From assembly GCA_023248025.1 (NCBI GenBank), contig JAHFFI010000003.1:1-37369 (forward strand): 37,369 nt of DNA, read 5' to 3'. Position numbers and translations under genes: made by a program. Origin of the DNA: Candidatus Omnitrophota bacterium. Lineage in GTDB: Bacteria; Omnitrophota; Gorgyraeia; 2-02-FULL-51-18. This document shows positions 1-7,326 of the stretch, one piece after another (position 1 is the first letter of the stretch; every line of letters begins with the position of its first letter). The notes beneath the pieces are model-generated. The model ran no database searches and was not told the origin of the DNA. It saw nothing but the letters and a program-made list of their open reading frames with translations.

Positions 1-36
1 GATGCAGGATGCGGAGAAGCTAAAAGAACAGTTTTG

Positions 37-717
37 CTAGACGCCTGATTTACGGTATTTTGTCTTATCGAAAATACCTGCGGCAAAGAATGCTTTTTTT
101 CGTTCGACGCATTTATTACAATCACCACAGTGATCATAGCCCTTCGGATTGATGCAAGAAAAGGTCAATTCGAGGGGTAATTTTTTTCCCTTGAGGATCA
201 CCTCATCTTTTTTTAGGCGTGAGAATGGGATCTCGACCGTCAAGGGCTTCCCGAGACCTGCCGAGAGCGCCTCTGAAATCTTTTTTATAAATTTTGCCGA
301 GGCGTCGGGGAAGGGATTAGTCTTAAGCAAGCCTATTTCTATGACGGGAATACCCCGAAGCGCCGCAAAAATAGCCACCTTAGTCAAAAGAATCAGATTA
401 CGGCCCGGCAGATAGACGGCGTCATCGGTGGAATCGGCGCCGGGAACCTTACTGCCGGTAATACTCCAATGACCGGTATAAATATCACGCATGTTGAGAT
501 CCAGATATTCCGGAAGGCGGATTTTGGATGATTTCAGGCGCCATAGGAATTTTTTGAGCCAGAATATTTCTGCGTATTCCCAACGCAGGCCGTGTTTCAC
601 ATACACAGGTGTTACTTCGTCATAAGTATTCAGCGCTTCGGACAAAAGCACGGAGCTTTCGACACCGCCCGAAACCAGAACACAAACACGGCCGCCTTGG
701 CGAGAAACTTCTTCCAT
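37..717 (-). CDS. queC: QueC/ExsB-like 7-cyano-7-deazaguanine synthase family protein
   Basis: This is an adenine-nucleotide alpha-hydrolase (PP-loop) protein of 226 residues. QueC converts 7-carboxy-7-deazaguanine to preQ0 using ATP and ammonia in queuosine synthesis. The PP-loop is SGGVES at residues 16-21, where the family usually has SGGxDS, so Asp is replaced by Glu. A Cys4 zinc site near the C-terminus uses C188, C197, C200 and C203 (spacing C-x8-C-x2-C-x2-C), as in QueC. The block YVKHGLRWE (39-47) and the stretch GHWSITG followed by YLPGRN are, from memory, typical of a QueC/ExsB paralog subfamily, so the substrate may differ from canonical QueC. It lies 13 bp downstream of phoU and is the last gene of the pho operon. 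A queD gene lies 6 kb away, which supports a deazapurine role. Fold assignment is firm; the exact reaction is less sure. Confidence 0.85.
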   Translation of the reverse strand: MEEVSRQGGRVCVLVSGGVESSVLLSEALNTYDEVTPVYVKHGLRWEYAEIFWLKKFLWRLKSSKIRLPEYLDLNMRDIYTGHWSITGSKVPGADSTDDAVYLPGRNLILLTKVAIFAALRGIPVIEIGLLKTNPFPDASAKFIKKISEALSAGLGKPLTVEIPFSRLKKDEVILKGKKLPLELTFSCINPKGYDHCGDCNKCVERKKAFFAAGIFDKTKYRKSGV

Positions 718-730
718 GCAACTTCCTTGG

Positions 731-1399
731 TTATTTATTTTCTTCCTGGATGTGGTGCTTGATGTTCTTACCTTCCTCGATGAAGATCACGTCTTCCGAA
801 ATGTTCGTCGCGTGGTCAGCGATGCGCTCGAGGTTGCGGCTGACGAGAATAAGGTCAACAGCGCGGGTGATGCTTTTTGGATCTTCCATCATGTAGGTCA
901 AAAGCTCGCGGAAAATCTGGTCATTGATACGGTCCACCGCATCGTCATCTTCGCAAACCTGCTGGGCCAGCGCCGCGTCGTGCCGAACAAAGGCGTCGAG
1001 AGAATTTTTGATCATGCGCTGCGCCAAGCCCGCCATTTTTGGTATATCAATCAGAGGCTTAAGCAACGGTTCTTTTAAAAGAAAATCAGAGATCTCGGCA
1101 ATATTGACCGCCTGATCCGCTACTCGTTCGAGGTCATTATTGATCTTGAGAATAGCGGTAAGAAGTCTTAAGTCTTTCGCCGCAGGCTGTCTTAGCGCCA
1201 AAAGTTTCAGCGCCTCATCCTCAATCTCGATTTCGGCATGATTGACTTTTTTTTCAAGTTCAAGCACTTCTCGGGCGCAAGCCGGGTTCCTATCGGTAAG
1301 CGCTCGCACCGCAAGCCCCACCATTTCCTGCGCGGTGTCGGCCATATAGAGCAGCCGCTGTTTTAGATGGGTTAATTCTTCGTCGAAATGGCGTTCCAT
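731..1399 (-). CDS. phoU: Phosphate transport regulator PhoU
   Basis: PhoU is a cytoplasmic, all-helical protein that connects the Pst phosphate transporter to the PhoR/PhoB two-component system and represses the pho response when phosphate is plentiful. The 222 residues match the family length. The two PhoU repeats are visible: an N-terminal half with the acidic metal-binding helix around DLERVADQAVNIAE, and a second half with NLERIADHATNISED. These E/D-x-x-A-D-x-A-x-N-I motifs are diagnostic. It sits 57 bp downstream of phoR and 13 bp upstream of the queC-like gene. No pstSCAB genes are in the window, so the transporter it works with must be encoded elsewhere. Confidence 0.95.
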   Translation of the reverse strand: MERHFDEELTHLKQRLLYMADTAQEMVGLAVRALTDRNPACAREVLELEKKVNHAEIEIEDEALKLLALRQPAAKDLRLLTAILKINNDLERVADQAVNIAEISDFLLKEPLLKPLIDIPKMAGLAQRMIKNSLDAFVRHDAALAQQVCEDDDAVDRINDQIFRELLTYMMEDPKSITRAVDLILVSRNLERIADHATNISEDVIFIEEGKNIKHHIQEENK

Positions 1400-1417
1400 T
1401 GGTTTAGTATACTCCTC

Positions 1418-1452
1418 TCATCTGCCGACTGTCATCTGTATCCTGTCATCTG
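1418..1452. repeat. Short heptad tandem repeat in the phoR-phoU spacer
   Basis: The plus strand carries TCATCTG at 1418-1424, 1432-1438 and 1446-1452, exactly 14 bp apart. Between them are degenerate heptads ending in CTGT, so the underlying unit is about 7 bp. It fills most of the 57-bp gap between phoR and phoU. Two CTGTCAT heptamers (1429-1435 and 1443-1449) resemble the half-site of the enterobacterial PhoB box, but the spacing is 14 rather than 11 bp and the orientation is opposite to transcription. Confidence 0.5.
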
Positions 1453-1456
1453 TCTT

Positions 1457-2647
1457 CTAATCCACAGGCAGTATAATTGAAAAGGTGCTTCCGGCCCCCA
1501 AACGACTCCGGACTTCTATGCGCCCATTGTGGCGTTCGACAATATGTTTAGCAATGGAAAGCCCAAGACCTGAACCGCCTAATTCTCGCGAGCGGCTTTT
1601 ATCAACCCGATAAAAACGTTCGAATATTCTGTTTAAGTCCGCTTCCGGTATCCCAATGCCTGTATCGGTCACAGTGATATTCACCGTGCCTGATTTTTTT
1701 TCGATTCCCACCAGGATTTTTCCGCCGGTCGTATTGTATTTGATGGCGTTATCCAAAAGGTTCGAGAGCGCATGCTCTATCTGCTTGGCATCCGACGGAA
1801 AATGCGCCTCGTGGTCTCCAAATTTTCTAACAAGCACGATCTGTTTTTCTTTCAAGCGCTTGGCGAAAGAAGGCTCCATACGGTCAAGCAGCACGCCAAG
1901 GTCGAGCGTTTCTTTGCGAATCTCCGCGCGGCCTGATTCCACCGAAGAAAGTAAAAGAAGGTCCTCGATTAAACCATGAAGCTTTTTTGCATGATCATCA
2001 ATAATGGAAAGAAATCGTCCGCTGTTTTCCTTATCTTCCAGAGCGCCTTCTTTCAAGGTTTCCACATATCCCAAAATAGAGGTTAGCGGCGTTTTTAGCT
2101 CGTGCGAAACATTCGCCACAAACTCGGAACGCATCTCTTCCAGTTTTTTTAGCCTGGTTACGTCATGGAATACGGCAATCACTCCGAGAAACAGCTTATC
2201 GCTAAAAACGGGAGACACCTGGATCTGGAAATGCGTATCGAAAAGAAGGATTTTATGCTCCTTTCGGATCGACCTCTGCTTGTCCAGCGACTCCTGTATC
2301 ATGTCGTTGATATCCGGGTCACGGAACGCTTCCCAAAAATAGCTTCCGCGGACCATTTGAGGGTTTATTTCAAGTACACCTGCCAGCATAGAATTCATGA
2401 GTAGTATTTTCTTATCGGTATCGATGACCACAACGCCTTCTGTCATACTCTCAAGCACAGAAAGCATCCTGTTCTTTACAGCGGAAGCGGTTTGAATCTC
2501 TTCTTCATGTTTCTTCGAGGCATCGCGGGACGCGCGCGTCCACTCCAGCCAGCTCTGCTTTTTAATACGGATCCAGAATAGCGCTGCAAGATTCAACAGA
2601 AGAGACGCGGCAAGAATTACAATAAGGACGGTGTTAGGCGTCTTCAA
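1457..2647 (-). CDS. phoR: Phosphate-regulon sensor histidine kinase PhoR
   Basis: This is the membrane-bound sensor kinase partner of PhoB. An open frame extends to an ATG at 2695, but that start would overlap phoB by about 60 bp. The TTG at 2647-2645 directly before KTPNTVLIVI gives a short overlap and places the start just before the single membrane helix, so I prefer it. In the long-frame numbering there is a TM segment at about 21-42, a PAS domain at about 72-180, the HisKA box FVANVSHELKTPLTS with phospho-acceptor His198, and an HATPase_c domain with N, G1 (DTGIGI) and G2 (GGSGLGLS) boxes ending near the C-terminus. A single TM helix without a large periplasmic domain fits PhoR, which senses through the Pst/PhoU complex. 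The start codon is uncertain. Confidence 0.93.
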   Translation of the reverse strand: MKTPNTVLIVILAASLLLNLAALFWIRIKKQSWLEWTRASRDASKKHEEEIQTASAVKNRMLSVLESMTEGVVVIDTDKKILLMNSMLAGVLEINPQMVRGSYFWEAFRDPDINDMIQESLDKQRSIRKEHKILLFDTHFQIQVSPVFSDKLFLGVIAVFHDVTRLKKLEEMRSEFVANVSHELKTPLTSILGYVETLKEGALEDKENSGRFLSIIDDHAKKLHGLIEDLLLLSSVESGRAEIRKETLDLGVLLDRMEPSFAKRLKEKQIVLVRKFGDHEAHFPSDAKQIEHALSNLLDNAIKYNTTGGKILVGIEKKSGTVNITVTDTGIGIPEADLNRIFERFYRVDKSRSRELGGSGLGLSIAKHIVERHNGRIEVRSRLGAGSTFSIILPVD

Positions 2648-3317
2648 AACGATACCCTGAACCCCGCACCGTTTGAAGGCATTCGCGGCGGGCACCTAAT
2701 TTTTGCCGGATGCTGCGTACGTGCACGTCCACAGTCCTGTCGATCACAAAGGTCTGGGAGCCCCATGCGCCGTCCAGAAGCTTGTCACGCGAGAAAACTT
2801 TTCCTTTATTTTCCATGAGAAAAGCCAGAATATTGAATTCTATTTTTGTCAGGACAACGGGCTTATTGTCGACTTTGAGCTGCATGCGCTCTTTATCGAG
2901 GACGATGCCGTCTATGCGGATAATATTTGTTGATACGGCCGAAGTTTTCTGTCGCAGCAAGTTCTTGACCCTCGCCAGGAGCACTTTTATGCTGAACGGT
3001 TTAGGCACATAGTCAGAGGCCCCTATCTCAAGCCCCACGACCTGGTCCACTTCCGAGGACTTGGCTGTAAGCATAATGATGGGTATCGTCCGGGTTACCG
3101 GATCATTCTTTAGAAGTTTACAGACCTCGAGGCCGTCTATCCCGGGAAGCATGAGATCGAGAAGAATAAGCGCGGGTTTTTTCTGCTTAGCCAGTTCCAG
3201 GCCTTCCTCGCCCGTCTTGGCGGCTACAGTCTGGTATCCTTCTTTTTCAAGGTTATATTGGAGAAGTTTTAAAATATCTTTTTCGTCGTCAATGACGAGA
3301 ATCAGCGATTTGGCCAT
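2634..3317 (-). CDS. phoB: Phosphate-regulon response regulator PhoB
   Basis: This is a 227-residue OmpR/PhoB-class response regulator. The receiver domain (1-120) has the acidic pocket DDE at 10-12, phospho-acceptor Asp54 in LLDLMLPG, a conserved Thr in MLTA and Lys106 in KPF. The C-terminal winged helix (about 130-225) includes LTKIEFNILAFL, the DNA-recognition region VIDRTVDVHVRSIRQKLG and the closing VRGSGYRF. Phosphorylated PhoB would bind pho boxes and activate phosphate-starvation genes. It lies immediately upstream of phoR (overlapping) and directly downstream of two thymidylate-kinase-like genes, sharing a stop/start region with the second. Assignment to PhoB rather than another OmpR-class regulator rests on the neighbouring PhoR and PhoU. 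Confidence 0.93.
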   Translation of the reverse strand: MAKSLILVIDDEKDILKLLQYNLEKEGYQTVAAKTGEEGLELAKQKKPALILLDLMLPGIDGLEVCKLLKNDPVTRTIPIIMLTAKSSEVDQVVGLEIGASDYVPKPFSIKVLLARVKNLLRQKTSAVSTNIIRIDGIVLDKERMQLKVDNKPVVLTKIEFNILAFLMENKGKVFSRDKLLDGAWGSQTFVIDRTVDVHVRSIRQKLGARRECLQTVRGSGYRFEDA

Positions 3318-4021
3318 TATTTCGGAGCTTTGACCCGACCGAGTATTTCCTTCACTTTATCCCGAATTTCGTGGTGTATCTCATCCACACCTTTACGGGC
3401 ATCCACAACTTCAAAACTGAATTCTTTTGAAAGCTTGTCGTATTCGGCAATCAGTAACGACTGGTAATTCACGAAGCTGTCGAAAAGGTCCTGCCCCATG
3501 TGCATGTCCATACCCGCTTCCCAATAATTCATGCCTCCCGTTTCGATCACACGCGGGATCAGTGTCTCAATATCCATTTTCATATAAATAACTACGTCCG
3601 GCACGAGCGCAAAGCCAAACACATCCCGTATCCATTTTTGGCTTGAATTTCTCACGACATCGCGCGCGAAAGCAGTATAAATGTACCGGTCAGCGATGAC
3701 GATGTGCCCGGATTTCAGAGCCGGGATGATCTGGTTCTCGAGCCGGTCTGCGAAGTCGGTCGCGTATAAAAGGGAAAAGGTCATGCGATCCATCATGGTC
3801 CCGGATTTGGCCATTTCGATGGATTTATGCATGAGGTTCGAGCGGGTCCACCCGGTCTCGACCACGGCGTAGCCCTGAACTTCAAGCCAATTTTTCAGAA
3901 GGTCTACCTGCGTCGATCGGCCGATACCGTCCGTGCCTTCGATGCAGATAAATTTACCCTTCAGCGTAAACGGCTTAAGATACGGTAAACCGTCGCCAAA
4001 AAACTTTGGGTCGCTTGGCAT
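3317..4021 (-). CDS. Thymidylate-kinase-like protein with degenerate Walker A (K to R)
   Basis: This 234-residue P-loop protein of the thymidylate kinase fold is clearly a tandem paralog of the gene just upstream. They share TFSLL-ATDFADRL, the ADRY-YTAFARDVVR segment (the TMK DRY/F motif) and overall length. The Walker A loop reads GTDGIGRST at about 29-37: the invariant Lys is Arg35 (codon CGA, read directly), while the sister gene keeps Lys. Loss of this Lys normally cripples phosphate transfer, so this copy may be a regulatory or structural partner, or use another phosphate donor. The start at 4021 has a good Shine-Dalgarno (GAGGA) and overlaps the upstream gene by 47 bp. Canonical TMK makes dTDP from dTMP, but position between ppx and phoB suggests a phosphate-related role (inference). 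Confidence 0.85.
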   Translation of the reverse strand: MPSDPKFFGDGLPYLKPFTLKGKFICIEGTDGIGRSTQVDLLKNWLEVQGYAVVETGWTRSNLMHKSIEMAKSGTMMDRMTFSLLYATDFADRLENQIIPALKSGHIVIADRYIYTAFARDVVRNSSQKWIRDVFGFALVPDVVIYMKMDIETLIPRVIETGGMNYWEAGMDMHMGQDLFDSFVNYQSLLIAEYDKLSKEFSFEVVDARKGVDEIHHEIRDKVKEILGRVKAPK

Positions 4022-4712
4022 AAATGGTCCTCTTTTTAGAATATCCTTTTAATGCGCCCTTCATAACAATCTCGCGGACGATCTCCTGCTGATCATGGAT
4101 ATCCAATTCCGCGTCAATCTGGGAAAAATTAAACTCCTCGACCATTTTTTCATACTGATCAATGATCTTCGACTGGAAGTTCTTGAAAGACGTGATGATG
4201 TCTTTATCCTTGGCCGGCTCGACATCAAGCCCTGCCTCGTGGAATTTTATCTCGGCACGACCCGAAATGATGCGGTCACAGGCGGTTTGAATAGGCACGC
4301 GAAAATAAAAGCTGATATCCGGCTTTACAGAAAAGCTATAGAGATTGCGCACCCATTGCGGATGCACACCGCGCACCACGTCTCTGGCAAAAGCCGTGTA
4401 AGCGTAGCGATCAGCCAAGACGATCATTCCGGCCTTGAGTGGAGGAATGATTTGATAGTTGAGCCTGTCTGCAAAATCCGTAGCATGCAGCAGCGAAAAA
4501 GTGGTCGGGGTTAGAAGGTTTTTCTTTTTACCCTCTTTTGTGGTCTCTTTGACAAGCTCGGAGCTGTTCCATTCAGTAAAGAATATGGAAAAACCCTGAG
4601 ATTCGAGCCATTTCTTTAGAAGTGAAATCTGGGTGCTTTTTCCCGAACCATCGACACCTTCAACGATGATGAGTTTACCCGGATATTCGTGTTTTTTATC
4701 GAAAAGTCCCAT
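3975..4712 (-). CDS. tmk: Thymidylate-kinase-like P-loop kinase
   Basis: This 245-residue protein has the TMK fold with an intact Walker A, GVDGSGKST (19-27, Lys25), the LID/DRY region ADRYAYTAFARDVVRG and the typical PDISFYFRV strand. dTMP kinase phosphorylates dTMP to dTDP with ATP. The C-terminus has a basic extension of about 30 residues (KGYSKKRT through KRPKVFWRRF) absent from usual TMKs of about 210 residues; it overlaps the next gene. It begins 17 bp inside the end of the ppx-like gene and is followed by a paralog with a damaged P-loop. The intact motif makes catalysis likely. Substrate is less certain because of the pho-operon context and because polyphosphate kinase 2 also has a TMK-like fold. 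Confidence 0.85.
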   Translation of the reverse strand: MGLFDKKHEYPGKLIIVEGVDGSGKSTQISLLKKWLESQGFSIFFTEWNSSELVKETTKEGKKKNLLTPTTFSLLHATDFADRLNYQIIPPLKAGMIVLADRYAYTAFARDVVRGVHPQWVRNLYSFSVKPDISFYFRVPIQTACDRIISGRAEIKFHEAGLDVEPAKDKDIITSFKNFQSKIIDQYEKMVEEFNFSQIDAELDIHDQQEIVREIVMKGALKGYSKKRTIYAKRPKVFWRRFTVS

Positions 4713-5664
4713 GGCGTGCCTTTTGGCCTATGATTGTACCATTTTTATTGATGAAATCGAGGATAATACCCTCACGGATACCGCTCGAAGAAAGCGTTAA
4801 AGAATGGGCACCCAACATCTTTAAAAGCGTTTTCACAAACACAGCCCCCGCAATAATAATGTCGAGGCGCTTGGGATCCAAGCCTCTCATTTTGATGCGC
4901 CCTCTCCAGTCGCTTTCAAGCAGTTCATGATAGACTTTTTCAAAAGTCGTAACATCCGCATGGAAAAGGTTCACGCGCCGCAGAGGAGTTTTGTATTTTT
5001 TCTCATGAACAAGGGACCCGAGGTTGATCATCGTTCCGGAAGTTCCCACTATCTCTGAGAAACCGATTTTTTTTATCTTTTTAGCGGCGCGGCCTAATTT
5101 TTTACGTATATGTATTTTGATGCGTCTAATTTCTTTTTTGAGAGGCGGGTCGTGAGAAATAAAACGGTCTGTGAGTCTCGTCACGCCAAGACGGAAGCTA
5201 TCCATAAAATACACATTCTTGTCATTTCCAAGAATAAGCTCAACACTCCCGCCGCCGATGTCGACAACAAGCGTCCGCTTATTTTTTCTCGGCATATTGT
5301 GGATGGCCGCAAGAAAAATAAGACGAGCCTCTTCCTCTCCGGTTACCACCTCGACTTTAATTCCGGTGCGTTTACGTATAGTCTCCACAAAAACACCGCC
5401 GTTCTTTGCGTCGCGGACGGCGCTGGTCGCGACCGCGACTGTCGCCTTAACCTGATATCTTTTGGCGATCTTGCGAAAACTCTCAATAACTTCTATCGCG
5501 CGGTTCATGGCCGACGCCTGAAGACGTTTGGACTTAAAGCTCCCATCGCCTAGTCTTGTCGTATCTCTTTGGTGTGTAAGGACTTCAAACGAACCATCAG
5601 ACTTGATATCTACCGCCAGCATATGAATGGAGTTAGTGCCTATGTCAAAAACAGCGATTTTCAT
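4696..5664 (-). CDS. ppx: Ppx/GppA family exopolyphosphatase / pppGpp phosphatase
   Basis: This is a 322-residue member of the sugar kinase/Hsp70/actin-fold Ppx/GppA family, which removes terminal phosphate from polyphosphate or converts pppGpp to ppGpp. The N-terminal phosphate-1 loop is DIGTNSIHM at 7-15, ATSAVRDAKN is near 79-88, the catalytic Glu region is VTGEEEARL near 107-115 and the second phosphate loop is DIGGGS at 135-140. The length matches the short form lacking the C-terminal HD-like domain of E. coli Ppx, so processivity on long polyphosphate may be reduced. It appears to be the first gene of the minus-strand pho operon, facing a divergent SDR gene across 73 bp. Ppx versus GppA cannot be decided from sequence alone. 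Confidence 0.9.
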   Translation of the reverse strand: MKIAVFDIGTNSIHMLAVDIKSDGSFEVLTHQRDTTRLGDGSFKSKRLQASAMNRAIEVIESFRKIAKRYQVKATVAVATSAVRDAKNGGVFVETIRKRTGIKVEVVTGEEEARLIFLAAIHNMPRKNKRTLVVDIGGGSVELILGNDKNVYFMDSFRLGVTRLTDRFISHDPPLKKEIRRIKIHIRKKLGRAAKKIKKIGFSEIVGTSGTMINLGSLVHEKKYKTPLRRVNLFHADVTTFEKVYHELLESDWRGRIKMRGLDPKRLDIIIAGAVFVKTLLKMLGAHSLTLSSSGIREGIILDFINKNGTIIGQKARHGTFR

Positions 5665-5709
5665 GCCGGGTGCCTACGTTGGGTGTTGTCAAAAAAATAG
5701 TGTTCCATA

Positions 5710-5731
5710 ATCCTATTTTAAGCGATAGGAT
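5710..5731 (+). promoter_or_regulatory. Hairpin that could mask the SD of the SDR gene
   Basis: ATCCTAT (5710-5716) and ATAGGAT (5725-5731) are perfect inverted arms around an 8-base loop. The only Shine-Dalgarno-like AGGA before the ATG at 5738 lies inside the downstream arm, so pairing could reduce translation of the SDR. This is seen in sequence; any regulatory effect is inference, and a 7-bp AT-rich stem is weak. Confidence 0.3.
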
Positions 5732-5737
5732 GCTTCT

Positions 5738-6460
5738 ATGGAACTTTTAAAAAAACGCGTGCTTATCACAGGCGGCGCCAAGCGGGTCGGGCGCGTTATC
5801 GCCTTGGCTCTAGCCAAAAAAGGCGCGTCCATACTACTCCACTGCCACAACTCACTCACTGAAGCCGAAATAACCGCGTCGGAAATAAAGGCACTGGGTG
5901 TCTCCTGCGAAATCTTACAGGCCGACCTCTCCCGTGTGGACCAGATACACGCCATGACCAAAAAAATCTCGACTCCCGTTGACATACTGATTAACAGCGC
6001 TTCGGCCTTCTATAAAACTCCCATTCGAGAGGTCACCGAAAAAAACTGGGATGAACTCCTGGATGCAAACCTCAAAGGTCCTTTTTTTCTTTCGCAGGAA
6101 TTAGCTTCCCGTATGGCGAATGGAACGGGAGGCAAGATTATCAACATTGCCGATTGGAGTGGAATACGCCCTTACAAGGACTACGCCCCCTACTGCGCTT
6201 CTAAAGGTGGCCTCATCACACTGACTAAAGCGTTAGCGCGTGATTTCGCCCCCAAAGTTTCGGTCAATGCCGTCGCCCCCGGCCCCGTCATGATGCCTGA
6301 GAATTTTTCTCAAGATGAAGTTAAGGCGATTGCTAACTTGACAGCTGTCGGCCGTATAGGAACTCCGGAAGATATCGCAAATGCAGTTATTTTTCTTCTC
6401 GAAAACGACTTCATCAACGGCACCGTTTTGACTGTCGACGGCGGCCGGTCCATAGTTTAA
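5738..6460 (+). CDS. SDR family pteridine-reductase-like oxidoreductase (FolM-like)
   Basis: This 240-residue short-chain dehydrogenase/reductase has the cofactor motif TGGAKRVGR at 11-19 in place of the classical TGxxxGxG. That Arg-containing form is typical of pteridine reductases (PTR1/FolM) and signals NADPH use. Further markers are the NSAS strand motif (INSASAFY), the catalytic Ser/Tyr/Lys with YCASK, and NAVAPGPV after the active site. Pteridine reductases reduce dihydrobiopterin, dihydromonapterin or dihydrofolate to the tetrahydro forms. The next plus-strand gene is queD, a pterin-fold enzyme, which supports pterin metabolism. A FabG-type role is the main alternative, but the TGGxKRxG motif argues against it. 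Confidence 0.85.
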   Translation: MELLKKRVLITGGAKRVGRVIALALAKKGASILLHCHNSLTEAEITASEIKALGVSCEILQADLSRVDQIHAMTKKISTPVDILINSASAFYKTPIREVTEKNWDELLDANLKGPFFLSQELASRMANGTGGKIINIADWSGIRPYKDYAPYCASKGGLITLTKALARDFAPKVSVNAVAPGPVMMPENFSQDEVKAIANLTAVGRIGTPEDIANAVIFLLENDFINGTVLTVDGGRSIV

Positions 6461-6486
6461 TCAACCATCTGACAATGCCTTTAAAT

Positions 6487-6817
6487 TAACCGACGGGTCC
6501 TGCCCACTCCCGAAGAACACCCTTAGCCAGGCCCCGGACCCCGGAAGTGGTCCTTTTGGTCGACGTATGGATTTCCCCTCCGAGGAAATCCACACTCCGT
6601 TAAAGTTTGCGCGTGTGTGAAAGTGGGTTTCCATGGCGCGCAAACTTCAAAGGCGCCCCAAAGGACCACTTCCGGGGTCCTATACCATTAGCTAATGAGT
6701 GTTCTATTAAAACCCAGAGAACCCGACGGGTGGCAAAGGACGAGGTCTATTTGCCCGGAGCCGCTAATAGACGGCGAGGACAAATAGACCTCGTCCTTTG
6801 ACAGGCCCCGTCGGTTA
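6487..6817. repeat. Composite hairpin-rich intergenic repeat, copy A
   Basis: The element is bounded by 16-bp inverted ends (6487-6502 and 6802-6817, 15 of 16 matching). Module 1 has perfect 18-bp arms at 6536-6553 and 6663-6680 (GGACCCCGGAAGTGGTCC and its complement). These enclose a small GGATTTCC/GGAAATCC hairpin and an 11-bp stem at 6603-6613/6637-6647. Module 2 has perfect 20-bp arms at 6734-6753 and 6781-6800. A second copy lies at about 12155-12497. It sits between two co-directional genes (SDR and queD). It has no transposase, so it would be a non-autonomous or structure-maintained repeat. Confidence 0.8.
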
Positions 6818-6849
6818 CCTGGATTAATAGATCCAAATGAAGCACTTCG

Positions 6850-6879
6850 TTGACAGTGGGATAATACAATGGCTATACT
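6850..6879 (+). promoter_or_regulatory. Putative sigma70-type promoter for queD
   Basis: TTGACA at 6850-6855 is followed after 18 bp by TATACT at 6874-6879. The queD ATG is at 6892 with AAGGA at 6883-6887, so a start 7 nt after the -10 would fall inside the Shine-Dalgarno, which weakens this choice. The alternative -10 GATAAT at 6860-6865 lacks a good -35. Confidence 0.4.
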
Positions 6880-6891
6880 TATAAGGAAATT

Positions 6892-7326
6892 ATGTACACC
6901 GTCACAAAACAAATTCATTTCTGCTATGGTCACCGCCTTCTGGACTATGACGGCAAATGTGCCCATCCCCACGGCCACAACGGCGTCATCGAGATTGAGC
7001 TGTCCACCAATGCCCTGGACAAGCGCGGCATGGTATACGATTTCGGAGATATCAAGGGCATCATACAGGAGTGGGTGGATAAAGCTCTCGACCACAAGAT
7101 GATTTTAAGGAAGGATGACCCGCTTGTCCTTATTTTTAGAAAAATAAAGGAGCCCTATTTCGTCATGAATGACAACCCTACGGCCGAGGCTTTGGCTAAA
7201 CTTATTTTTGATTACGCCGATTCCAAAAAACTCCCCATCTCAAAAGTGAAATTCTGGGAAACCCAGAGCTCTTTCGCCACTTACTCCGTTCCATCTCGCT
7301 CCATTTCAATAATGGGAAAAAATTAA
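6892..7326 (+). CDS. queD: 6-carboxy-5,6,7,8-tetrahydropterin synthase (QueD/PTPS family)
   Basis: QueD turns dihydroneopterin triphosphate into 6-carboxytetrahydropterin, the first committed step to 7-deazaguanines such as queuosine. The 144-residue protein has the zinc ligands His14, His27 and His29 and the catalytic Cys23 in the QueD signature C-x3-H-G-H (CAHPHGH at 23-29). It also has the family's VYDFGDIK segment and a C-terminal WETQSSFATY strand with the catalytic Glu. The ATG is preceded by AAGGA. Its stop overlaps by 4 bp the stop of the convergent flavin-reductase gene. Together with the QueC-like gene at 37-717 it indicates deazapurine synthesis; a mammalian-type PTPS activity is less likely given the C-x3-HGH spacing. 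Confidence 0.93.
   Translation: MYTVTKQIHFCYGHRLLDYDGKCAHPHGHNGVIEIELSTNALDKRGMVYDFGDIKGIIQEWVDKALDHKMILRKDDPLVLIFRKIKEPYFVMNDNPTAEALAKLIFDYADSKKLPISKVKFWETQSSFATYSVPSRSISIMGKN

Larger units (their letters stand above)
6461..6891. other. 431-bp non-coding stretch occupied by repeat copy A and the queD promoter
   Basis: No credible gene lies here. Open frames across it read through mirror-image repeat arms and have no recognisable products. The space is filled by the composite hairpin element at 6487-6817 followed by the putative queD promoter at 6850-6879. Confidence 0.7.

Noticed and set aside
1-40. Possible tail of a plus-strand gene ending in TAG at 38-40 (reads MQDAEKLKEQFC)
   Set aside because: Only 12 codons are visible, another frame is also open to 48, and nothing is recognisable. 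It may be the end of a gene to the left but cannot be supported.
6734-6800. Intrinsic terminator at the 20-bp stem
   Set aside because: The stem is strong but is not followed by a T-run, and it is part of a repeated element.
6461-6801. Open frames of about 60 residues in both directions across repeat A
   Set aside because: They read through inverted repeat arms, giving mirror-like peptides similar in both copies. They have no start signals or domain resemblance.
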